From JAEUIE01 sp046350055 (GTDB taxonomy: Bacteria; Planctomycetota; Planctomycetia; Gemmatales; HRBIN36): 64,000 nt of DNA. The DNA is taken from positions 806,001 through 870,000 of the forward strand of contig JAXMBC010000001.1 of the NCBI GenBank assembly GCA_046350055.1, given 5' to 3'. Shown in pieces: positions 26,518 to 34,947 of this stretch. A program made the position numbers and the translations under genes. Position 1 is the stretch's first letter; every line of letters begins with the position of its first letter. Below the pieces are notes generated by a model. It did no database searches. It saw nothing but the letters and a program-made list of their open reading frames with translations, and was not told where the DNA came from.

Positions 26518-27821
26518 ATAGTCACCTCGACAGGTTCCGCCAGCAGACCGAAGATCACTCGCCCCGGCACGGGATCGTGCATGTGCAGAATCATGGCCTG
26601 ATCGATCCAGTCGAGACAGACAGGCTGGGCCGGATCCTCCACCAGGCCCAGGCACAGCGTATAGGCTCCCGGACGAAGATGCAAGCCGAAGCGGAATCGC
26701 ACTCGCTGGCTCGTACCCGCTTTGCCCGTTAATTCGAAGCCGGCGTTGCTCGTGTTCTGCCCCAGCATCTCGGTACCGAAGCTGTCCCGGAGGTAAAAGC
26801 CCAGCACCGGCTTTTCCAGTGTTGCATGGAATCGAATCTGTGCTTCGACCGTGTACTCGCGGCCGATCCAGCCCTGATTGGAAGAAGTGCCCTGTTCGTC
26901 GAGCCATTGCCAGCGTTCGATGGTCGCCTGCCGGTTGCCATGACGATACGGTTTATCCGCCTGGACATCAGGCACCTCATTTCGCTGAGCGAAGAGGCGA
27001 GCGACATACCAGTTGCAGGCAGCTTCTGTCGGGCCGGACTGTACGAGCTGTCCTTTCTCGAGCACATGCACTTCATCGCAGAGTCGTTTGGTAGCATTGA
27101 GGTCGTGGGTGACGAGCAGGATCGTAACGCCCTGCTCGCGCATCTCCTGGATGCGACCCATACACTTCTGCTGAAAGGTCAGGTCGCCGACTGCGAGAGC
27201 TTCATCGACGAGAAGGATATCGGGATCGATGCTGACCGCGATGCTGAAGCCCAGTCGGAGGATCATGCCACTGGAGTAGGTACGCAGCGGACGGTCGAGA
27301 GCATCGCCTAGCTCACTGAAGCGGGCGATGGGTTCGGTACGCTCGGCAATCTCGTCTTCCGTCAATCCCAGGATACTGGCCTGCAGGCGGACGTTTTCCC
27401 AACCAGTGAACTCCGGGTGGAAGCCGCTGCCGAGTTCGAGGAGGGCTGCCACCCGTCCGTTGATCGCCAGTTCACCTTCGTTGGGTGTCAGCGTACCGGC
27501 AATCAATTGGAGGAGCGTTGACTTGCCTGAGCCATTGGCCCCGAGGACACCGACAGTCGACCCACGCGGTACAGTGAAGGAGACGTCGCGCAGCGCCCAT
27601 TGCTCTGAATAGTACTGCTGCCCGGGACGAGCCAGCCACTGGCGCACCCGATGCCACTGCCGCTCAAACCGGCGATAGCATTTGCCAACGCCAGACAACC
27701 GCAAGGCAAAGGAGTCGATCACGGAGCTGGAGGAGTAGAGATGCACGACAGACGCAACCGTGTCGCCGACATGCGATGGCGTGACATGGAGTTCCCGTTG
27801 CTCGCTCAATTGACTGATCAT
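26511..27821 (-). CDS. ABC transporter ATP-binding protein, polysaccharide export (Wzt type), second copy
   Basis: This 436-residue ATPase has Walker A 'GANGSGKST' (94-102), signature 'TYSSGM', Walker B 'DILLVDEALAVGD' and H-loop 'LLVTHD'. An unusual N-terminal leader of about 35 residues precedes the domain. The C-terminal 150 residues form a Wzt-like beta domain ('RFRFGLHLRPGAYTLCLGL'). It partners with the permease at 27871. It is clearly diverged from the ATPase at 11237, especially in the cap-recognising C-terminal domain, which suggests a different exported glycan. Confidence 0.9.
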   Translation of the reverse strand: MISQLSEQRELHVTPSHVGDTVASVVHLYSSSSVIDSFALRLSGVGKCYRRFERQWHRVRQWLARPGQQYYSEQWALRDVSFTVPRGSTVGVLGANGSGKSTLLQLIAGTLTPNEGELAINGRVAALLELGSGFHPEFTGWENVRLQASILGLTEDEIAERTEPIARFSELGDALDRPLRTYSSGMILRLGFSIAVSIDPDILLVDEALAVGDLTFQQKCMGRIQEMREQGVTILLVTHDLNATKRLCDEVHVLEKGQLVQSGPTEAACNWYVARLFAQRNEVPDVQADKPYRHGNRQATIERWQWLDEQGTSSNQGWIGREYTVEAQIRFHATLEKPVLGFYLRDSFGTEMLGQNTSNAGFELTGKAGTSQRVRFRFGLHLRPGAYTLCLGLVEDPAQPVCLDWIDQAMILHMHDPVPGRVIFGLLAEPVEVTIQ

Positions 27822-27859
27822 TCTGACTCCTGGCTCCTGACTTCTTGGAACTGACTACT
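27822..27859. repeat. Dispersed repeat, copy 3
   Basis: A tract beginning CTGACTCCTGGCTCCTGAC and ending in GACTACTG-type units fills most of the 49-base gap between the permease and ATPase genes. Confidence 0.6.
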
Positions 27860-27870
27860 GCTACTCTCCG

Positions 27871-28731
27871 CTACACCACATCCCCCATCTCCGGCCGCAA
27901 TCGCGTAAACACCACCCAGCCCGCCTGCCAGATCACCAGCGACATCACGAAGTATGCCAGCAGTGCCGGCCAGGGAGGAAGGGGAGCATTCAGCAAACTG
28001 GCCCGCAGTGTTTCCAGCATCACTGCCAACGGATTGAGCCAGTACCAGGGCTGCACCACCTCCGGCACCACGGAAACGGGATAGAAGACCGGCGACAGGA
28101 ATAGCAATAGCGGACAGAGCGCCTGTACCATCGGTGCCAGATCACGAAGAAAGGTGCCAAGAGCCGCCAGGGCCCACGCCACCCCTTGGAGCCAGAGGAG
28201 AAAACCGATGAGTGCCACCAGCATCCAGCCCACGTGAGGCAGCGTTCCCTGAGCAAGACACAGCCCGACTGTGACAGCTGCCAGTGACAAGCTCAACGGT
28301 ACCAGCACGGTGCCGGCGAGCATGACTGGCAGAATCTCGAGCGGGAACACAACCTTCTTTACCAGGTTGGGCTGGGCAGCAATGATCGAGGTAGAGCGCT
28401 GCAGTACATCGGCCAGCGCCTGGAATACCGCCAGGCCTGCCCAGAGAACGAGAGGATAGGCCCAGCCTGTCAGTTCCCGCCCCGCTGCCAGATTGGGCCA
28501 GCGCTGCTTGAAGATGAATCCAAACACCAGGGTATAGACAGCCACACCCAGCAATGGAAGGAGTAACGTCCAGGCGGTACCCAGTAACGATCCGCGGTAA
28601 CGCCCCTGCACTTCCCGGTGGATCAGTTGTCCCAGCAGCGTGCGCCGCCGCCAGAGCATCTGCCAGGGCAAGGTGACCTGCCAGTCGCTCCAGGTTGCCA
28701 GCCGTTCCGCCCGCCGTATCACCACTGCCAT
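27871..28731 (-). CDS. ABC transporter permease, polysaccharide export (Wzm type), second copy
   Basis: This 286-residue protein has the cytosolic motif 'LIHREVQGRYRGSLLGTAW' at about 35-53, followed by six hydrophobic segments, as in ABC-2 polysaccharide permeases. It lies directly upstream of the Wzt-type ATPase and is the first gene of the second glycan module (27871 down to 21489). It differs strongly from the permease at 12479, so this is not a recent duplication. Confidence 0.88.
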   Translation of the reverse strand: MAVVIRRAERLATWSDWQVTLPWQMLWRRRTLLGQLIHREVQGRYRGSLLGTAWTLLLPLLGVAVYTLVFGFIFKQRWPNLAAGRELTGWAYPLVLWAGLAVFQALADVLQRSTSIIAAQPNLVKKVVFPLEILPVMLAGTVLVPLSLSLAAVTVGLCLAQGTLPHVGWMLVALIGFLLWLQGVAWALAALGTFLRDLAPMVQALCPLLLFLSPVFYPVSVVPEVVQPWYWLNPLAVMLETLRASLLNAPLPPWPALLAYFVMSLVIWQAGWVVFTRLRPEMGDVV

Positions 28732-28796
28732 CGTCGCCCATCCATGAGCCTGTTGATCTGCTGCATGGTGCTGATTTTCGGGAAGGTGTCAAGGCG

Positions 28797-28858
28797 AGGA
28801 GCCAGAAGTCAGAAGCCAGAAGTCAGAAGCCAGAAGTGGAGTAGTTCGTAGCAAGTAG
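28797..28858. repeat. Dispersed repeat, copy 4 (left arm of an inverted pair)
   Basis: The left arm has alternating GCCAGAAGTCAGAA units followed by AGTAGTTCGTAGCAAGTAG. Together with the copy at 28911-28973 in opposite orientation it brackets the upstream region of the HYExAFE gene. Confidence 0.65.
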
Positions 28859-28910
28859 ACGGAGTGCTTCGCGATTGTCAACCGTCTATAATTGGGGTAA
28901 TGTATTTACT

Positions 28911-28973
28911 GGCTACTTGCTACCGACTACTTGCTACTATTCTGGCTCCTGACTTCTGGCTCCTGGCTCCTGA
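28911..28973. repeat. Dispersed repeat, copy 5 (right arm of an inverted pair)
   Basis: The right arm has GGCTACTTGC and GACTACTTGC units followed by TTCTGGCTCCTGACTTCTGG and GCTCCTGGCTCCTGA units, ending three bases before the ATG at 28977. Between the arms a TATAAT at 28887-28892 could be a -10 box, but no good -35 is visible. Confidence 0.65.
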
Positions 28974-28976
28974 ACT

Positions 28977-29504
28977 ATGGATCGTCGTAATCACTACGAA
29001 TCGGCTTTTGCAGCGTTCCTGCGGGACCGGCGGGTGAATCACGTCGCCATCAATGAAATCTGGCGGAGCTACGACATAGACGATCCCCTCAAGAGCATGG
29101 ACTTCATCATCCATGGGCGAGGGGGCGAACAGTACGTTATCGACATCAAAGGTCGACGGTTTCCGGGGGGCAAGCCGGATAAGCCTAAACACACCTGGGA
29201 ATGCTGGGCCACGCAGGAAGATGTGACCGATGCCCAGCGCTGGGCTGCCAAGTTTGGCCCTAACTACCGGGCCCTGTTTGTCTTCTCGTATCATCTGGTC
29301 AGTGACCCGCTTCCCGTGGAGCGTGATGATACCCTCTGGTCATGGCAGGAAAAACGCTATGTGCTGCGGGCCATCCCCGTCGAGGAATATGCCCGGGCCA
29401 TGAAGGTGCGGAGCCCCAAGTGGGGCACGGTCTATCTCCCCAGCCGCGAGTTCCACCGTCTCGTGCGTCCGCTGGGTAACGTCCTGGGCGAACTGGCCTG
29501 CTGA
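28977..29504 (+). CDS. HYExAFE-family protein, PD-(D/E)xK nuclease-like
   Basis: This 175-residue protein begins 'MDRRNHYESAFAAFL', matching the HYExAFE signature of a family I know from planctomycetes. The next part 'SMDFIIHGRGGEQYVIDIKGR' has the spacing of a PD-(D/E)xK core: Asp in a first strand, then D-I-K in the next. That suggests a nuclease-like fold, which is inference. It is followed 14 bases later by panB on the same strand and is probably co-transcribed. Confidence 0.72.
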   Translation: MDRRNHYESAFAAFLRDRRVNHVAINEIWRSYDIDDPLKSMDFIIHGRGGEQYVIDIKGRRFPGGKPDKPKHTWECWATQEDVTDAQRWAAKFGPNYRALFVFSYHLVSDPLPVERDDTLWSWQEKRYVLRAIPVEEYARAMKVRSPKWGTVYLPSREFHRLVRPLGNVLGELAC

Positions 29505-29518
29505 GCCGGAAAGCACAC

Positions 29519-30331
29519 ATGTCTACCCACCCACCCGCGCCCCCGAAAGCGATCACTGCCCCGGAATGCCTGGCTGCCAAGGCTGCCGGTCGCAAGCTGG
29601 TGGTCGTCACTGCCTACGATTTTCCCACCGCCCAACTCCTCGATGCTTCCGGCGTCGACATCCTCCTCGTTGGCGATTCGCTCGGCATGGTCGTCCAGGG
29701 GCATCCCCATTCGCTGACCGTCACACTCGACGAGATGATTTATCACACGAAGATGGTGAGCCGGGCCGCGACCCGAAGCATGGTGGTAACCGACCTGCCC
29801 TTCATGACCTACCAGGTGAGTCCACAGCAGGCACTCGAAAACGCCGGCCGGGTCATCCAGCAAGGCGGTGCCCAAGCGGTGAAACTGGAAGGAGGCGTCC
29901 GCAGCGCGGGAGCCATCGCCGCGATCACCGATGCAGATATTCCGGTTATGGGTCACATTGGCCTGACGCCTCAGTCGCTCCATCGCATGGGTGGGTTCAA
30001 GGTACAGCGAGCCGAAGATCGCCTGCTCGAGGATGCCCAGGCCGTGGTGGATGCCGGAGCGTTTGCCCTGGTCGTGGAAGGGGTGCCGACAGAACTCGGC
30101 GCGAAGATCACCGCCTCCATTCCCATCCCCACCATCGGGATTGGTGCCGGGGCAGGCTGCGATGGCCAGGTGCTGGTCTTCCACGATCTCTTCAACTATG
30201 GCCTCGGCCGCCGCCCACGGTTCGTGAAGAGTTATGGGCAACTCAATCAACTGATCCAGCAAGGGGCTGTCAGCTTTGTCGACGAAGTGCGGACCGGCAA
30301 GTTCCCGGGGCCGGAGCATGGGTATCAGTAG
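29519..30331 (+). CDS. panB: 3-methyl-2-oxobutanoate hydroxymethyltransferase (ketopantoate synthesis)
   Basis: This 270-residue enzyme of pantothenate/CoA synthesis transfers a hydroxymethyl group from methylene-tetrahydrofolate to 2-oxoisovalerate. It carries the PanB blocks 'VVVTAYDFPTAQLLDASG', 'LLVGDSLGMVVQGH', 'VVTDLPFMTYQ', 'VKLEGG', 'PVMGHIGLTPQSLHRMGGF' and 'GIGAGAGCDGQVLVFHD', covering the Mg-binding Asp residues and catalytic Glu. Length is normal for the family. No panC or panD is adjacent. Confidence 0.95.
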   Translation: MSTHPPAPPKAITAPECLAAKAAGRKLVVVTAYDFPTAQLLDASGVDILLVGDSLGMVVQGHPHSLTVTLDEMIYHTKMVSRAATRSMVVTDLPFMTYQVSPQQALENAGRVIQQGGAQAVKLEGGVRSAGAIAAITDADIPVMGHIGLTPQSLHRMGGFKVQRAEDRLLEDAQAVVDAGAFALVVEGVPTELGAKITASIPIPTIGIGAGAGCDGQVLVFHDLFNYGLGRRPRFVKSYGQLNQLIQQGAVSFVDEVRTGKFPGPEHGYQ

Positions 30332-30364
30332 GAGCTAGAAGTCAGGAGATAGGACCCAGGAGAA
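30329..30364. repeat. Dispersed repeat, copy 6
   Basis: AGGAGCTAGAAGTCAGGAG followed by a degenerate CCCAGGAG unit lies directly after panB; the panB TAG stop overlaps its first bases. Confidence 0.5.
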
Positions 30365-30384
30365 CGGTTGGTTGCACTCTGCCA

Positions 30385-31491
30385 TTACTCCAGCACCGTC
30401 AGGATGGAATCTAGAGACTTCACCATGGCATAGTTCGGACCAAAAATATCCCTCCAGTCATCACGGCAACGAGTCCAAAGTTCTTTCGCTTTCGCCTTGT
30501 CAGCCGTGTCCATGTAATACTTCCCCAAGTTGAAGCGAGTAAGTGTGGTATGAGGGTGTGAAGCTCCGAGCGCAGATTCATGAATCTTCAGTGCATTGAG
30601 CCAGAACTTTTCAGCCTCGTCTTTTCTGCCCATTGCCTGCAGAATGGAAGCCAGGTTCGTGAAGGAATTGCCTGCATCGTAATGATTTTCCCCATGCACC
30701 TGAACAAAGAGTGCAGATGCTTCCTTCATTTTGCTGAGAGCTTCCTCCGACTTCTTCTGCACGTACAGTTGACGAGCTTCCTGGTTGAGTTGTGATGCCC
30801 GCTTCAGTTTTTCCTGATCCGCTGGCTCCACTTTCCGAACCGGTTCGCCCTCCAGGAGCATGTGTTTACAAACCACGGTGCCTCCTTTTTGCCTCCAGGA
30901 AACGCCTGCCACCGGAATACCCAGGCCAGACAAATCGATGCTGCCGAGCGACTTACCCTCAACACTAAGAGTGACGAGACCGTGGCGGTAACGAAGCACC
31001 CAGGTGCCATCGAGGCTGGCAGGCAGCGGAACCTCCTTGAGGACCTTCGCAGCAGATTGCCCCTGTTGCATACGAATGAACTGGATCTTGCCGGGCACCT
31101 CTGTTTTCGCAGACCGCTGCACGGCAATACCTGCCACCGATTGATCCCTGAGCACCAGCACCAGTTGTGTTTCCCCCGCGGTGGACGCCTTCTCAGGTAG
31201 CGGTTCAAAACGCAGCTTGCTGCTCCATTCCACATGGGCCCCGGCAACCACAGGACGCACTAGTGAAAAATAGCCACCCATCACATAGGCATGGTTCGCT
31301 TCATCGTATTTGCCCGAACCTTCCGAAGAACCACTCGGCCCTTGCACGGGAAGCACTTTGAATCGTGAGTGTGGATTATCTGCGAATTTCTCATCGAAGT
31401 ATGTGGTCTTGTCGGAACCTGCAACCTGGCCAGCGATGAATCCCAAAATTAACACAGTTAACATGATGCATCTGTATCGCAAAACAGTCAT
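30385..31491 (-). CDS. Secreted protein with C-terminal TPR repeats
   Basis: This 368-residue protein starts with a signal peptide ('MLTVLILGFIAGQVAG' after a short basic leader). Residues about 30-215 look like a beta-sandwich, laminin-G or concanavalin-like in pattern ('TTYFDEKFADNPHSRFKV', 'WVLRYRHGLVTLSVEGKSLG'). Residues about 230-360 are tetratricopeptide repeats of the kinesin-light-chain style ('NLASILQAMGRKDEAEKFWLNALKIHE'). It probably acts outside the inner membrane as a binding protein. No catalytic site is seen. The 193-base gap beyond its start shows nothing I recognise. Confidence 0.7.
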   Translation of the reverse strand: MTVLRYRCIMLTVLILGFIAGQVAGSDKTTYFDEKFADNPHSRFKVLPVQGPSGSSEGSGKYDEANHAYVMGGYFSLVRPVVAGAHVEWSSKLRFEPLPEKASTAGETQLVLVLRDQSVAGIAVQRSAKTEVPGKIQFIRMQQGQSAAKVLKEVPLPASLDGTWVLRYRHGLVTLSVEGKSLGSIDLSGLGIPVAGVSWRQKGGTVVCKHMLLEGEPVRKVEPADQEKLKRASQLNQEARQLYVQKKSEEALSKMKEASALFVQVHGENHYDAGNSFTNLASILQAMGRKDEAEKFWLNALKIHESALGASHPHTTLTRFNLGKYYMDTADKAKAKELWTRCRDDWRDIFGPNYAMVKSLDSILTVLE

Positions 31492-31684
31492 GTTGATTAC
31501 TCCAAATACCTTGTTACTGAGTCAATTGTTCACACCAATGCAAGACAGACTGACATGAAATGGCGATTTCGAATGGTACCAGATTACTGGACGTTCACAA
31601 CTGTTTACACGTACTCATTCACAAATAGCACGACGTTCGCTTGCCCGCTCGAAAATACAAGTTTCAATCGATCTGCCAGGGTCT

Positions 31685-32983
31685 CTACTTTCGCCGCCCC
31701 TGCGTGCTCTCCGGGAACAATGCTGCCTGATCCACACGGCCATCGCTGGTCCAGGGAATAGTCCGCGAGGAGGTACCGATCTCCACTTCCTTGTTATTCT
31801 TGAGCTGCACCAAAGCCGCCTGCGTACACCAGATCTGACTCAGCTCCAGCGTGTTCGGGATAATCGCCATCCGCAATTGCATAGCATCAGGCTGCCAGCA
31901 GGTGAGCAGCCCCTGTTCCAGACACTCGCGATCACTGGGCAGATCGATCGGAATCTTTGAACGCAGCAGGCAACAACTCGTCAGGCAGTTCATGTCCGAC
32001 TTCTGTTTGTCGATCTTCTTCACCAATCGAGCGGTGACGAGGTCGGCGATACCGACGCCGGTAGCGTTGCCTTCGGTTTCCTCACTCAAGTCGAGCAGGC
32101 AGATGCGGGTGATGTTCGGCCGAAGCACATCGGGCACGCCTTCGAGCATCTGCCGGCCCAGGACATTCACATCCATGCCGGTGCCGGAATAGTTCTTGCC
32201 ACACTCGCCGATGACGAGCAGGTCAAGCTGCTGAAACGGCAACTGGGCCATCCACGCCCGGGCCAGCGACAGCATGCCCGGTTCCTTCAGAAACAGCTCA
32301 TCGCGATCGACCAGTTCAATGCAGCCGGGTTCATCGTCGGCATTTTCGATGATGCCCAACCCGGCGAGGAACTTCGTCTTCTCGAGAATCACCTGCACCG
32401 ACTGCGGGATGAAGTCCCGCAGTCCCCGGACACCGTAGACATGATGCACCGAGGCGCCGGCCTGCTTGCCGAGGCCGATGACTAGCATCTTCACGATGCC
32501 TGATTCATACGTCCCCTGGAAATCGGTGTGTGGCTTGATGCGGGAGATGGTCACCACACCGTCGGCTGCATGAGCGTTCTTATCCCAATAGACGGGAACG
32601 CTGGAGGCATTGGTGCCCAGTTGCACGACGTCCATATCACTCTTCACCTGCACCCCCATGGCTTCCGGGGTGACGCCATAGTGGGCCAGCAGGGCCGCTT
32701 GCCCTTCACTGGTGGCTCCGCCGTGAGAGCCCATGGCCGCAACGATGAACGGTTGATGTCCCATTCCTTTCAGGGTCTCGATCGTCGCCCTTGCATAGGT
32801 GGCGAGATGATTAATTCCCCGGCTGCCCACCGCCACAGCGATCCGGCTACCTGGTGGTAGTTGCTGGAGTCGTGACGACTTGCGTAACTCCTCTGCCACC
32901 TTGGCGGGGATGTCTTTGATAACAGGCTGCCTGCGGCGTTGAGTGATGGGATAGAATGTGATGGAATCGAGATGGGCTGCCAT
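31685..32983 (-). CDS. LarA-like (DUF2088) protein
   Basis: With ATG 32983 it has 432 residues. It shows the LarA N-domain features 'VAVGSRGINHLATYARATIETL', 'FIVAAMGSHGGATSEGQ', 'VSRIKPHTDFQGTYESGIVKML'-type sequence and 'IGLGKQAGASVHH'. In LarA these blocks bind the nickel-pincer cofactor and the substrate. The C-terminal half diverges from lactate racemase. No larB, larC or larE is nearby, so nickel dependence and substrate remain open. It is divergent from folC. Confidence 0.72.
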   Translation of the reverse strand: MAAHLDSITFYPITQRRRQPVIKDIPAKVAEELRKSSRLQQLPPGSRIAVAVGSRGINHLATYARATIETLKGMGHQPFIVAAMGSHGGATSEGQAALLAHYGVTPEAMGVQVKSDMDVVQLGTNASSVPVYWDKNAHAADGVVTISRIKPHTDFQGTYESGIVKMLVIGLGKQAGASVHHVYGVRGLRDFIPQSVQVILEKTKFLAGLGIIENADDEPGCIELVDRDELFLKEPGMLSLARAWMAQLPFQQLDLLVIGECGKNYSGTGMDVNVLGRQMLEGVPDVLRPNITRICLLDLSEETEGNATGVGIADLVTARLVKKIDKQKSDMNCLTSCCLLRSKIPIDLPSDRECLEQGLLTCWQPDAMQLRMAIIPNTLELSQIWCTQAALVQLKNNKEVEIGTSSRTIPWTSDGRVDQAALFPESTQGRRK

Positions 32984-32995
32984 GGGGGTTCTGCT

Positions 32996-33037
32996 CCGGG
33001 CTCCTGACAACTAGCTCCTAGCTTCTTGTTCCTCCCA
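32996..33037. repeat. Dispersed repeat, copy 7 in a divergent promoter region
   Basis: The tract GGGCTCCTGACAACTAGCTC with following CTAGCTTCTTG units occupies most of the 68 bases between the LarA-like gene and folC. Confidence 0.5.
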
Positions 33038-33051
33038 CTATACTCTTCCTC

Positions 33052-34443
33052 ATGCCGATTGAAACCTACGAACAGGCCGTGGCCTTCTGGAATAGCCGGA
33101 TCAACTACGAAAAGATCGGCATGCCTCAGGACGTGCGGCTACTGAAGCTTGATCGCATGCGGGCGCTGCTGGAAGCCCTGGGCAACCCCCACCTCGCCTA
33201 CCGCACCATTCACGTGACCGGCACCAAGGGCAAAGGCAGTACCGCGACCATGATCGCCAGTGTGCTGCAGGCAGCTGGTTACCGCACCGGTCTCTATACC
33301 TCGCCCCACCTGATGCATGTGGAAGAACGGGTGCAGATCTATTCCGCAGCTCCCCAGGATGGCGAGTTGACCACCGTCGCGCCGCCCATCCACACCATTG
33401 ACCGCGAGAGCATGACCAATTGCATGGCTCTCGTCGCTCAGGCGTGCGTAGAGGTCGAACGCCAGGGCGAAATGCCACCGACGTTCTTTGAAATCATCAC
33501 GGCAATGGGTATGTTGCATTTCGCCCGGCAGGAAGTGGAATTCGCGGTGCTGGAAGTGGGCATGGGTGGCCGATTCGATGCAACCAACGTGGTGATGCCG
33601 GAGGTGTCGGTCATCACGAGCATCAGTATTGATCATGTGGAGCATCTGGGAGACACGTTGGAGAAGATCGCCTACGAGAAGGCGGGGATCATCAAACCCG
33701 GCGTGCCGGTGGTGACGGGGAGGATTGCTGAGGGACCGGCGGCTGTGATCGAGCGGGTGGCACAGGAACAGGGGTCGCCTTTATACCGGGAAACCAAGGA
33801 ATTTCTTGCGGTTCAGAGGAAAAGCAATGACCCCATCAAAGCCACCGTGGGTACTTGGCTCGTCGATCAGAACCACAACCTGTCCTTCGTGTTGCAGTTG
33901 CCTGGCGCTCATCAGGCACACAACGCCGCAGTAGCGATCCAGACCATCAAGCTATTGGAGTTGGATGAACCCATCGACAATGGTGTGGTTTACGATGGAT
34001 TGTTTGATGCGCGTATTCCCGGTCGTCTGGAGATCATCGGTGACAAGCCATTGCGCGTACTTGATGCCGCCCACAACGAAGCTTCCATACAAGTACTCCT
34101 CGACTGGCTGGCTACACTCGGCCCACGGACATTGCATCTCCTCTTCGCCGTGTCGCGCGACAAGCAGATCCGTGATATGTTGCAACTTCTCCAGACGAAG
34201 TTTGAACACATCATTTTCACCCGCTACTCCAGTAGCAGCCGTGGGGCCGATCCTCATTACTTGCTAGATCAATGGATGGAATTGTCAGGCACCACCGGAG
34301 AAGTAGTCGAACCTGCCCCGTTGGGTTGGGAGCGACTTGTTCAAAGAGCGAAACCTAACGACATCGTCGTTGCCACCGGTTCGGTCTTCCTCGTCGGCGA
34401 AATCCGCGAGCGATACCGCCAGATCGACGATGATTCTCGTTGA
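33052..34443 (+). CDS. folC: Folylpolyglutamate synthase / dihydrofolate synthase
   Basis: This 463-residue Mur-ligase-type enzyme adds glutamate to dihydropteroate and folates. It has the ATP-binding P-loop 'VTGTKGKGSTATMIASVL', 'RTGLYTSPHL', the metal/folate loop 'PTFFEIITAMG', 'AVLEVGMGGRFDATNV', 'SIDHVEHLGDTLEKIAYEKAGIIK'-type sequence and the C-terminal 'LDAAHNEAS'. Length and order of motifs are standard, so it is probably functional. Confidence 0.95.
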   Translation: MPIETYEQAVAFWNSRINYEKIGMPQDVRLLKLDRMRALLEALGNPHLAYRTIHVTGTKGKGSTATMIASVLQAAGYRTGLYTSPHLMHVEERVQIYSAAPQDGELTTVAPPIHTIDRESMTNCMALVAQACVEVERQGEMPPTFFEIITAMGMLHFARQEVEFAVLEVGMGGRFDATNVVMPEVSVITSISIDHVEHLGDTLEKIAYEKAGIIKPGVPVVTGRIAEGPAAVIERVAQEQGSPLYRETKEFLAVQRKSNDPIKATVGTWLVDQNHNLSFVLQLPGAHQAHNAAVAIQTIKLLELDEPIDNGVVYDGLFDARIPGRLEIIGDKPLRVLDAAHNEASIQVLLDWLATLGPRTLHLLFAVSRDKQIRDMLQLLQTKFEHIIFTRYSSSSRGADPHYLLDQWMELSGTTGEVVEPAPLGWERLVQRAKPNDIVVATGSVFLVGEIRERYRQIDDDSR

Positions 34444-34596
34444 ACCATGGCTGAGTGATGCTAAACTGTCCGATAGACAAGAAGAATGAAGGAGACGCGA
34501 ACCTGAAACGCCGATTGAGGCTCTAATCAAGGGAAAAGTCATCTGTCGGTGACTTGTTTCTTGCCGAAAGTCTCGTATCTTTTCGACTGAGACTGC

Positions 34597-34669
34597 GGGG
34601 ATGTAGCTCAATCGGTAGAGCAGTAGACTTTTAATCTATAGGTTCAGGGTTCGAGTCCCTGCGTCCCCA
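34597..34669 (+). tRNA. tRNA-Lys (anticodon TTT)
   Basis: A cloverleaf is readable. The acceptor arm GGGGATG pairs with CGTCCCC with one G-U pair, and the D arm is AGCTCAATCGGTAGAGC. The anticodon stem GTAGA/TCTAT closes the loop CTTTTAA with TTT at 34630-34632, and the T arm is CAGGGTTCGAGTCCCTG. The discriminator base is A, and CCA is not encoded. Length is 73. Confidence 0.97.
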
Positions 34670-34683
34670 TAGTGTCCCACCCC

Positions 34684-34770
34684 GGAGAGGTGGCTGAGTG
34701 GTTTAAAGCACGGCTTTGCTAAAGCCGCGTAAGGGAAACCTTACCGTGGGTTCGAATCCCGCCCTCTCCG
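34684..34770 (+). tRNA. tRNA-Ser (anticodon GCT)
   Basis: The acceptor GGAGAGG pairs with CCTCTCC. The anticodon stem CGGCT/AGCCG encloses TTGCTAA with GCT at 34718-34720. A long variable arm (GTAAGGGAAACCTTAC) is diagnostic of a class II tRNA, and the T arm carries GGGTTCGAATCCC. CCA is not encoded. It lies 14 bases after tRNA-Lys, so the two form one transcription unit. Confidence 0.97.
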
Positions 34771-34777
34771 CTGTTTC

Positions 34778-34803
34778 AGAGCCTGCATCCGCAGGCTCTT
34801 GCT
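34778..34803 (+). terminator. Hairpin terminator after the tRNA pair
   Basis: AGAGCCTGC-ATCC-GCAGGCTCT forms a 9-bp stem with a 4-base loop. It starts seven bases after tRNA-Ser and is followed by TTGCTGTTTGTT, a weak T-rich tail. Confidence 0.65.
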
Positions 34804-34947
34804 GTTTGTTGGGTTGTACCACGTTCACCAGTCCGAGTTGTTTACGGTCAGCAGCTGTAAGAAAAGTCATTAGGACTTGCAATCTTTCTTGAAATACCAG
34901 AAGATGGGGACGTTGCCTGCTGCAGTTTCTTCTCTGTTGGTGCTGCT

